DNA of 64,000 nucleotides, taken from Siphonodentalium dalli. Lineage: Eukaryota; Mollusca; Scaphopoda; Gadilida; Siphonodentaliidae. The notes beneath the pieces were generated by a model. It made no database searches and was not told where the DNA came from. It saw only the letters and a program-made list of their open reading frames with translations. Positions 45,958 to 56,400 of this stretch are shown one piece after another (position 1 is the first letter of the stretch; every line of letters starts with the position of its first letter). The DNA lies in assembly GCA_032622095.1 (NCBI GenBank), contig CP136068.1, positions 117,911,509 to 117,975,508 on the forward strand, written 5' to 3'. The position numbers and the translations under genes were made by a program.

Positions 45958-46121
45958 TACAGTAATGCTCTAATTAATCGACTCCTTAAACACAGCAGAA
46001 TTATGGGTCTCCCCGAGAGCTTTCCGATGAATGGCAACAAGCCATATTTCCGACTAAATCCTGAAAAGTTACCCATAATTCTGCTGTGTTTAAGGAGTCG
46101 ATTAATTAGAGCATTACTGTA
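45958..46121. mobile_element. H3 MITE, left arm shortened
   Basis: TA edges; AGAATTATGGGTCTCCCCGA shows loss of the left AACTTTTCAGGATTTAGTC segment. Confidence 0.85.
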
Positions 46122-46136
46122 CTCCTTGACAAGTAA

Positions 46137-46401
46137 TTAACCCTTCCATGACTGGAGCTTTCTAAAATTTTGCGAAAACACTGTGCCAATGCATTCTCTT
46201 ACATATGTGAGTTTCCAATAGGGAGCCTCGCATATATAAGAGAATACATTGGCCTATCAATATTTTCCTTGAGTTTGTAAGCCAGTGCATTCTCATGTAT
46301 ATGCTAGGCTCCCTATGGGAGATTCGCATTTATATAAGAGAATGCATTTTCACAGGATCTTTAATGCTGAACCAGTGCAGCTCCCATCATGAAAGGGTTA
46401 A
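46137..46401. mobile_element. H1 MITE, CCCTTCCATGACTGGAGC type, two hairpins
   Basis: TTAA edges (46137-46140, 46398-46401). Hairpin arms drifted (TTACATATGTGAG, CATGTATATGCTAG). Confidence 0.85.
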
Positions 46402-46406
46402 ATAAG

Positions 46407-46598
46407 TACCATGTTTGTTGAACTTAAAATTAACATTGCCACCAATGAATAAGATTCCTTCTGCAATGCATTATTTGTTCGTCTGTCTGTTGTCTGCTTA
46501 TAATTCCTGAATAACCTCCAGAAAAATAATAGGACCATTTCAATGTATACTTTTATAACTGATGGGAGAGTCCATTTAGTAAAGAAAGGGTTAAAGTG
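46407..46598 (-). repeat. TTAACCCTTTCTT-ended repeat, copy 2
   Basis: Reverse complement of the 11543-11716 family. The TTAA-CCCTTT end is at 46589-46598, only 6 bp from the neighbouring H1 element on its other side. Confidence 0.65.
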
Positions 46599-46629
46599 GA
46601 TAACCGAGGTGACTAATGGGTGAACATCA

Positions 46630-47190
46630 CCAAGTCTGAGTTTAGTGGGCCTGTCATTTGCAGAATGAGGTCCCCAGAGGGTGAATTTAGTGATGCTATC
46701 CCGCATAGCGGGCTAGCATCACCAAATTCACCCTCTGGGGACCTCATTCTGCATGGCCTCATCTGCTATGGGAGACATAAGACTCAGATTGAAGCTCCCA
46801 AATGGTGTACATCACAATATTCACAATTTGGGAGCCTCAATTATGCAATGTGTTGTCTGCCAATTTGGGGATATAGAGTAACTAAACTGAAAAAGAAATA
46901 GAAGCTTTGTGAAGAAGTTTCTATCGAAATTTGATAATAAATAAACTTTCCAGAGAAGATGAGGCCTAAGCAGAATGAGGTCCCCAGTGGGTGAATTTAG
47001 TGATGCTAGCCCGCTATGCGTGAACATCACCAACTTCAACTGGGGAACTTTAATCTCAACCTAAGTCTCCCATAGCAGTTGAGGCCTCAGCAGAATGAGG
47101 TTCCACGAGGTGAATTTTGTGATGCTAAATGCTAAATGCACCCTCTGGGGACCTCATTCTTAGAATGACAGACACACTACTTCAAAGCTT
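46630..47190. mobile_element. H2 MITE composite at the 3' end of GLB1
   Basis: CAAGTCTGAGTTTAGTGGGC on the left and AGACACACTACTTCAAAGCTT on the right. Hairpins at about 46660-46753 and 46975-47030 are followed by partial arms at 47095-47160. It ends 7 bp before the GLB1 stop codon (minus strand). Confidence 0.8.
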
Positions 47191-47197
47191 CTTTCCA

Positions 47198-47467
47198 TCA
47201 GTGTTCACGGTGCCAATCAAACTCCTCATCGTATGGAATCTTGTTGTAATTAGATGAAGTGACATTCCCGTTGATTAATGGTGTGTCTACGAATTGAACC
47301 ATACATTCAGATTTAGTTGCACAAGGAGCATTCTCTAGTTCAAACATCATTATAAAGTTTGATGTAAGAGTCTGACTGAAGGCTGGTTTTGGTGCATACA
47401 ATCTCACTTGTGGCCCCTTGTATGGCCAGTATCTGCCGAGGTTGAAGCTGTTTATGAACGCTTGACC
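47198..47467 (-). CDS. GLB1: GLB1-family terminal exon g with stop
   Basis: The acceptor is CCTTCTAG. The 89 codons begin GQAFINSFNLGRYWPYKGPQ, the most conserved C-terminal block of GH35 animal enzymes, and include APCATKSEC (equivalent to the disulfide-bonded APC...C of human) and FVDTPL. TGA is at 47198-47200. An H2 MITE end lies only about 7 bp past the stop, so the 3' UTR must include MITE sequence. Confidence 0.96.
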   Translation of the reverse strand, partial: GQAFINSFNLGRYWPYKGPQVRLYAPKPAFSQTLTSNFIMMFELENAPCATKSECMVQFVDTPLINGNVTSSNYNKIPYDEEFDWHREH

Positions 47468-50400
47468 CTAGAAGGAAGAGAAATACTAATTGTCAGAAAA
47501 ATACAATTGTATGGCATATAGTGGTCTGAAATTCAGGTTATGTTCACAGATATATTTTTTTTGTGCAAGATTTTGAGTTGAAAAAAGGCATAACTTCATA
47601 AGAAATGCTCTGACTGGACCCACATTTGCACTTGACTAGGACTTTCTCATATGAAGACCATTTACCAGGTTTCATAACATTCTGTTTAATATTATTTAAG
47701 ATATCATCCTGGACAATAAATGTTTTATATGGACAGTCGGTTGAACAGACAGAAAGACGGATGGTCACCGCTAAATTCTCTTGTCCTCAGAAAAAAATGG
47801 GGGGGGGGGGAATGAATTTATTTGGATTAGATTGGAGTAGATGTCATTATCAATATAATAGTGAGATTGAATATCTCTAAATGAGTAACATCTTGACAAG
47901 AGAAATGAAAATGAACTAACCTTGACAAATGGTCTCATATCGAGATATGAATCCTGTGGGAGTTGGTGTGATGGACTCATTGGTATCTGTCCTATATACA
48001 CAGCAGGCGTCGTCAGATTGTTATTGCTCTGTACTTGACTTCTGAAAATTAAATGCCATACTATATATAGAGGATCTACAAGTCCCCAGTTTATAGGGGA
48101 ATTTACAAAATGAGTCCAGTAAATTAGGTCTGGACCGAGCCTTTGGCGAGGTCCAGACCTAATTTACTGGACGAGTTTTGTAAATTCCCCTATAAACTGG
48201 GGACGAGTTGTAGATTCTATTTATTACATGATCCAAACTCAACAAATGGGATGCAAAACTAACATTGGCTTCTATAAGGCATGCGATGACATTTCGCTTA
48301 ACTGTGTGTTGTTTACCCGCGTTAAGAAATAGTCCCAGATAAATAATGACTTTTTGGCGTACTTAATGGCGTATATTTAATGACATAACTTTTCAAACTC
48401 TTCATTCATTATAGTTTGTTGGAAAAATGTTGGAAGCCATAGTATTTTGAGATGTAGCATACGGAATGCAAACAGACGACAACCCGGAAGTCAAAGTTCA
48501 CCTGGCACTATTTCCTGTTATTAAACGAACGTTTAATATCTCAATTTATAGAATGGGTTTATTGAATGGAATAAGGGTAGCATCATATAATCAGAATAAA
48601 TAATGTATATATAATGTAAGAAAAAGTACCCATAATGAATTGGTTTTGTTGGGTTTATTGGGTTTATTGTCATTTAAGCTGCCATATCATGACATATTAT
48701 TTTTATAAGTATAATACATTTTTCCTTGAAGAAAGCTGGAACACTGAACTATATGGATATATAACTCTATCTGTAAAACCACAGGAGTAAAGGGTTAACT
48801 TTTCGGTCGCTCATTAACCACTCTTACAGTGTACTTGCCCAGATTAGCCACGCATGAATAACCCCAGCATTTAATCTCTTGTGCTGACCTGTTTTTTAAT
48901 CAATTTTATTTCCGACTCAATGCGGCGATTGGCGAGTTGTGGGGTTGGGAATGGCACTGCCATGGGAGGGATGTATGATCTTTCAGTGTTCAGGCTTTCT
49001 TTAAGGAAAAATGTGTTATACTTATAAAAATAATATTTTTCCGCTAAAGGAGGCCGTTCAGATTGAACTATAAGGATTGGAATGCAAGCCCAGGAGGAGG
49101 CAGGAGCAATAAAGTTAATATCCAAATTAGAGGGGAATGTACTCTTCTGAAACAGATTGCACATAAATGTGAACTCTTAATGAATCTGCAATGATTTGTT
49201 ACCTGAAAATAACTCATATATTCAGAGTCCTACATTGCTCAAGCATGTACCTCCCCCCTTTGTTTTTTGAATAAACATCCCAGGTAGTGCCATCCAATTC
49301 ATATTTGCAAGCGGTTATTTTTGGCGACCAAAAAGTTTACCCTTTACTGCTGTGGCTTACAATAGAGATATATATCCATATAGTTCAGTGTGAATGGCTT
49401 TCTTTAGCGGAAAAATCAGTTTTATCGGTGAAGTAACAAGACAGTCAATGACTGTGGGGTCGCTCATCAGACTGCAAAGACTGATAAGACTGGGACTCTG
49501 GAGTCCACAACAGTCAGCACTTTTCATAATCACTTTAAAAGAAGTAGATCTAAACAGGATACAATATTTCCCTAAATAAGTAAAATATATATCTCCTAGA
49601 AGTATCTTGCCCACTGAACTATATGGTATATTATCCCAAGTAGGAGGGGTTAACTCTCTTGAGTTGAAAAAACGGCACGAAATTCTATGGTACATATCCT
49701 CTGTCATGTTCATGACCCGTGTAATCACGTGCTTTCCGACACGTAGTGAAGTATTCGCCATATTTTTTATCCCCAGTAGGACATTCCTCGTGAGCGGGGT
49801 GGGTGCGAAACCCTGGGAGGGAGCTCAGCGTTCAGTGGGCAAGATACTTCTAGGAGATATATATTTTACTTATTTAGGAAAATATTGTATCTCCGTCAAA
49901 TGTATCTTGCCCACTGAACTATATGGTAAAGCATAGAGTTTTCTAACAGGTGGAGGCCACGAGGAAACAAAAACACCGCTATGCATCTGAATCAAAGAAC
50001 TGGATTGACCTGATAACCTACAATATATACATATACATGCACAGACATATAGATATATACGTATATACATATATATATATATACACATGCCCAATAGGAC
50101 CATAAGCCAATGTAATATTACATCCTAAAACTAATACCTGTCAGTAAGCTCAAACGAACAAAAAGTGGCCACTTAAGAGTTTAAGACCCCTGCAAGTAAA
50201 GTAAATAGCTTCAGAAGACATGGAGACAGAGACGACATTCGCATCGGAACTTAGGGCTAATAATGTATCAGCCGAGTACGTGCCGGGAAAGGTACGGGTA
50301 ACACCTGTTGACAAGAAATCCCCAGCCGAGTATTATAAGCCCCGGGATGGCTGAATACTAATAACTCACCTAACAGGCTAACCCAGGCAGCAAAAGCCGC

Positions 50401-53400
50401 AAGTTATAAAGAAGACCCCCCTTAAAAACAATAGAACCAACCCCCGAACCAAATCTTGAGTGGGTTGGGCCGTGTCCCAATACACGATGAGAGCCCGATG
50501 AAAAAACAGCTGCAAGCTCCCAAAAAGGGGCCCCGACACCAACTAATTGGCGACATGCCATTGTCGATAAGGAGGAGGTATCATTGACCAACAGTCTGAC
50601 CGGGAAGCGAATGGGTACTACACGGACATACGTTGCAAGGCACAGGCAAAGTATGAAGAACAGGGCTCAGAATTGGAGTTTCACAGCACAAAACTTAGTT
50701 TGAAGCCTGGAGTTCGAGATATCCCTGACGAAGATGCAAGAAGCCATGGCATTTTACCCCTAATGACGTTCCCAAATGTGGAAATGCCCACCAACACAGT
50801 TAAACCTAACTGACCAATCACAGGCTACTGAATCCATGACCGAAAGGCAGCCAGGAACCGAAATTCCAATGTCAATAAGATGGAAATCCACAAAAAACAA
50901 AATGCATCAGGATTGTGGCACAAGCCCAAAACCAGCGGAAACCAAAGGCAGGTAGGCAATGAAAAGCAGACCAAGGGCCACCGCGCCTCAACTGTTCTAG
51001 CTATGCTGACTGGTCCCCGACGAGTCGATGGCGCAAGGTATCCCTTCTGGGATGGATGGGGTGCCCCTCCAATGGGACCCTGTTCCAGAGACAACCATCG
51101 CCCGAAGTGCGAATTGAGAGGGCGGATCATATGATCTGGCATCCGACACCCAATGCTAGTGAATCTCGCACGAGGGGAAGCATCTGGCAAGAATCTTCTT
51201 CCGGCGGTATGAAGTGTGCCCATCACGAGTCATATGCTGCCCCTTAGATGCAACATTAGCCTGCATTGGCCATCCCTGAGGTCAGCAAAAGACCTGGCTT
51301 AGTATATGAAATGAGACCACTAGGCGAATCAAGCACTATCAGGGAAAACAAAACCATTATGTACCGACAACCGAGCCCATAAGAAGAATGACGCATTAGA
51401 ACCAAAGGCCGATATCACAGAAGCCATTTCGTTCTTCTTTTCCACGCTAATACGCCATGTTACCCATTAACCCCGAGCGGGGTGGCTGAACTAGACCTCA
51501 TGTCAACAGTGTTGTGAAATTGAGCATATGTCGAACAATGGATAATGGACTCATCTATGTATTACTGGACAACAAAAGTGAAATCCATGTTGCGTTAGAA
51601 CTGAAAGCAACCCGCAGACAAAAGATAAGCAAATGCACCCACCTAAAATATACAACCATATTGAGAGGATAAACCCTATATCTGGTTATTTGGCAACCAT
51701 ACCTGTAGGTGGTTTCCTTATTAAAGTGAGATGAAACACTCCGGTAGGATGAGCAAACAGAAACAAAGAATTAAACCGACTCAGTTAATCCACACTTCCA
51801 ATGCACCCAATTTCATTCGTATCTATTACTGAAACACAGCGAGGTCGGAGATAAAGCATGTACGATCCCAGGTCGCCAAGTGTGCAGTCCGATGGCATAA
51901 CCAACCAGCTCTGACGACGTTTGTGCAGGGTACAAATTGACCGGCATCATATGGGCAAGTTGCTACCCAAATGCGAACAAACGCCATGCAACCTGGATCC
52001 TATTTCCTCATTTGACTGTCCCTGGGTACGCCAACCATCGTCCCGAGTATCCGACTTGGAATCCCTGTTGATAGTCCAGGAAGCCCACCAAATGCGGCCA
52101 ATGGGTTTGATGGGTAGCCCCAACCCGCGACCTGTCTGGTGGGACTATCGTCCTGAGTGCTAATTACGCCAATGAAGGGAACACCATACATCGACAAGTG
52201 ACAGTGTCCTGGTCGTAAAGGTTTCTATCTCTTCCTTGGAACCCTCGAAACAAGGGAAAGCACTCTGATGTTCTGTTAAATTGTAACTGATTGTAGAACA
52301 ATGCTATCAAATCATGTCAATCTGAGGTTATTTGCTAATCAAAATTCGACTTTAATTTTCTTCCTGCGCTTGGCTGCATCAGAGAACACTGAACAACTAA
52401 CTGAGCTCCCTCGTAAGCACATGTAAAGGTGACCCGAAAGGCATGCCGAAAGCCCTTTCACCTCGTGCTGGAGCGACTGCTCGATCTGATCCCGATCTCC
52501 ATCCGTCGATGGGGTGTTAACAGCACAATACACCACGACAAGCTTCATTCTAATTGCATGTGAGGTCTGGTCATTGGGGACCCCAGAGGAATGTCCAGAG
52601 CCTGTACATCTCGGGGATGGAGCAGCAGCTCGACCGATCCCGATATCCAACCGACCGAACTGGCGATGGGAGGTTAGTAGGTACCAGTTCCCAAGCAAGC
52701 TTCCTGCTATAATGGCGTCAGGGAATAAGATCTTTTGTTTTCATTTTAAATCAAACCCGAAGTTACTGGCAGCTGTTGGCCAGAATGCGGCCAGAAACCT
52801 GTCTGCCAAGCCCCCGGAAGTGGTGACTTATAATAAGGAGGAAACAAGCCTGTGAACTGTGATCCCATTCCAAGCCCAGCTGGGGCAGAAGGCATGGAGG
52901 ATAAACTTTCAGGTGCCAAATAGCGTACACGTAATTATTTTTAGAGAAAATGTCTAATTTGAATTGAGACAAAGTAAAATGGCCATTCGACTAGTAATTT
53001 TAGCCCAAATTCCCACACACTATTATCATAAGGCACCGGAGAGCATGGTCAGGGACCACTGAGGGTGTATCCCCCAGCCGCGCTGACCCCGAGATGACGA
53101 CTTGTAGCGATGGACGGCGTGTGTCGAGCTTGTTAGTAGAGCTCAGTGGTCACAGCCGTCCTGGGCACGTCAACAGCCAACGGTCGACCCGAGGAAGCAG
53201 ATTGACGTCCCGTTCGATAGTCCAGGGAGCGCACCAATGTGACTAATGGGTTCAATGGGTAGCCCCAACCGCGCCCTGTTTGGTGTGACTATCGCCCCGA
53301 GTGCTAATTACGCCAATTAGAGGAACACGATATATCGGCAAGTCAGAGAAGGATACAGGGATGTTTTGATACCTGTTACAGGTTTGGGTGAAAAAACTAT

Positions 53401-56400
53401 AGAGACCCAAATGTCCCCAAATTCCATGTAGATAGTATTTATTCAAGTTGGATCTTCCATATTTTCAAGGAATTTTTCTATAATTCAACAAAATGTACTA
53501 GTAATGCAAATCATCAGTCCGCAGATGATATATAGTCTATAATATGGAGCCTTTATTTGCACAATCAAGTATCCAGTACTGAATATTTTAACATCCAAAT
53601 TTATATGGGCACATACTCAAATACAGAACAGGTGTCCCCAAACAAAAATTCTCTGGATCCTTCCCCGCGAGTTTGTCCGTGTCCTAGGGGAAGTAACTCG
53701 TGTGAGCTACGGTTCTATGGGTAGCCCCAACCTGCGTCCTGTGTGGTGTGACTATCGCTCCGAGTGCTAATTACGCCAATTAGAGGAACCCTATATATCG
53801 ACTTTCGTTCTCTATTCTTGGGACCTCGAAACGAGCGATGTCAAGGGGAGCTACGGGGAAGGCGATTCATGAACCTGTTCTTACCTCGATTAGCAGTCCT
53901 GTGAAAGTAATTAATGTGATTACGAACAATCACAAATACACCTGTTGTGTTATGTTACCATGCCTGTGCCAACCAAGGCAGTAACAGCTCCATTGTTAAT
54001 CATCCCGGGTTAAAAAGGTTCAAATTGACATTCAGGATTTTACAATCCTATCAGCGTATTTCACAAGCGTTAAAACAGTGCTTTTGTCTTCAGTTTTACA
54101 CCAGACGATGATTGTCAACGTCTAAATAAAGCCGTAAAACGAAAAAATGAACTCGAAAGTAAGTCACCTAATTTCGTGATACCTTTAACCACCGTCAACG
54201 CACGTGGTAACTTAAATTATACGTCACCTGTATGCCATAGATTTGTTATAAAGAAAACGATCAGCGTCTTTAGTCATATCCAATGGTGCCTCGAATGTTC
54301 TGTCGTTAATAGGCCAGAAACTCTGATATTGTCAGCATAAACAACGGATATTACTTCATTGACCGATTAAAATTATGGAAGACAAAGTCCGTTAAAACGA
54401 AACGAGTCATCCGATTCCAATCTATATTCGGAACAAAACCGCGTAATCTTTATGTGAATTGTGGCGAATACTTCACTACGTGTCGGAAATCACGTGATTA
54501 CACGGGTCATGAACATGACAGAGGATATGTACCATAGAATTTCGTGCCGTTTTTTCAACTCGGAGAGTTAACCCCTCCTACTTGGGATAATATACCAGAT
54601 GGAGATATGTGGCTAGAGAGGCTTCATTTATGTAGATCGGTGAATATCCACCTTGAAATTACCAAATGTACACTACTGATCACCCCCCTCCTCCAGCTCA
54701 ACAAGTTCCCTCCTGACCGGGCTCCAGACTCCCAAGTCTTAGGTTGGAATTTCACAACCGACATCTTTCTCAATTGTTGGAAATTTCCAAACTCACAAGC
54801 GCCTTTTTATAAAACCATTTAGACATGTTTGAAGCCCAATTATCCATGGACCCAAAACATCATACATGTATGTCAGATTAATCAGTCAGGTAGTTCCAAG
54901 GTAGATGTTTTAATGAATTTGGTATTTCAATGATTTTATTGGACACAAAAGTGTTAACTCCCCATAGCCCCGTCATTCCTTAACAGGTTGACCTCATGTT
55001 AACAAATCTGAATCTCAGTCACTAAAGGATCCTCCATACTATATGTAATCTAAATAGTCCAATCTCTCTTGAGAAGACATTTTTAAGAATTACTATAAGA
55101 GACACACAGTTATGTCCCTGGTCCCACCCTATTTAACCTGAATAAATTTGAATCCCAGACACCAAAGATCCCTTCATACTAAATATCAGTAAAATAGACC
55201 TGATGGTCCTTGTGAAGGAAGCATATTAAGAGGGAAACTGTCCTTCGCTTGGCCCCTATTTGACCAGGTGATCTGACCCCATTTAAAAAAATCTGAATTG
55301 GAGTCAAACAAGAACATTCCATGCTAAATAAGCCAACTAGTTCTTGGCTCTTGCAAACATATTTTAAGAATTACTATGTGGTGAAATAGTTATGTCTCTG
55401 GCTCTGCCCATTTTCACAAATCTGTCACCCAAGGTAATTTCATACCAAATATAAGCAAAATAACCAATTTGATTCTTGCATAGAAGACCTATCATGAATT
55501 ACTATGGAGAGAAAGAGTAATGAGCTAACCTTGCACCTACTTGACCTGGTGACCCAGATTGAACAAATCTGAATCACACATCACCAAAGGAGCCTCAATA
55601 TTAAATATGAGCTAAATAGAGCTGGTGGTTCTTTCAAAGAACACTTTTCAAGTTTGCCAAATATGTTCTAGTGAAATGGTGGATGTGGGAGGGTTAAATG
55701 TCATGAGGAAAGGGCCAGGGGGGGGCACAATATATATATATATATAATTGACCATGGAGTTTTTTTTTTTTTTTTGGAGTTATGTCCCTGGCCCCGCCCA
55801 CATTTGACCCAGTGACCTCATTTGAACAAATCTGAACCCCAGTCACCCAAGGATCATTCATACCAAATATGAACCCATTTGGCCTGATGGTATTTGATAA
55901 GAAGATGTTTAAAAGATTTACTAAGGAGGGAAAGAGTTATGGCCCTGGCTTTGCAACTATTTGACCCAGTGACCTCATTTGAACAAATCTAAATGAGAGT
56001 CACCTAGGGAACATCCACACCAAATATGAACCCATTCGGTCATATGGTTCCAGAGGAAAAGATGTTTAAAGAATTGTTGACGGATGGACGGATGACGGAC
56101 GAGGAGTGATGACTATAGCTCCACCGGAGACTTCGTCTCAGGTGAGCTAAAAACTGCACAGAAGGTTAATTTACCAGAACATCACTCCACTGAACATCGT
56201 AGAAACTATCGACCCCCCTCCCAATAAGCAACTGACATGCTTGCTCAGATACACGACTCACATTAGCTTCCCTTTGTATGGATCACCAATTAAGACCAGC
56301 TTCCACATGATGGCTTATGTTGGCCTGACACACCTTACCAACTGAGCCACCGTTGACCCCATGAAGATTCAGGTAAGTAATAGTATAACAACATCAATGC

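Larger units (their letters stand above)
49624..54597. mobile_element. 5-kb GC-richer element with TIRs of about 135 bp, in a GLB1 intron
   Basis: The left TIR (49624-49761) and right TIR (54466-54597) start TGGTATATTATCCCAAGTAG and share GAGGGGTTAACTCTC, AACGGCACGAAATTCTATGG, TCATGTTCATGACCCGTGTA and CGACACGTAGTGAAGTATTC with very few mismatches. The interior is clearly more GC-rich than the surroundings. The longest frames (133 codons at 50825, 119 at 52339) show no transposase or other domain, so it is probably non-autonomous or a degraded large element. I could not fix a target duplication. Confidence 0.75.

Noticed and set aside
48871-49164. 97-codon minus-strand open frame, considered as a GLB1 exon
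   Set aside because: Exons e and f already join in phase across it, the peptide matches nothing in the family, and it lies inside a TIR element.
49357-49761. 134-codon minus-strand open frame
   Set aside because: It runs through two separate inverted repeats and has no domain-like pattern.
50825-51226. 133-codon minus frame in the GC-rich element, tested as a transposase
   Set aside because: No catalytic motif or zinc finger; frames are longer here simply because the GC content is higher.
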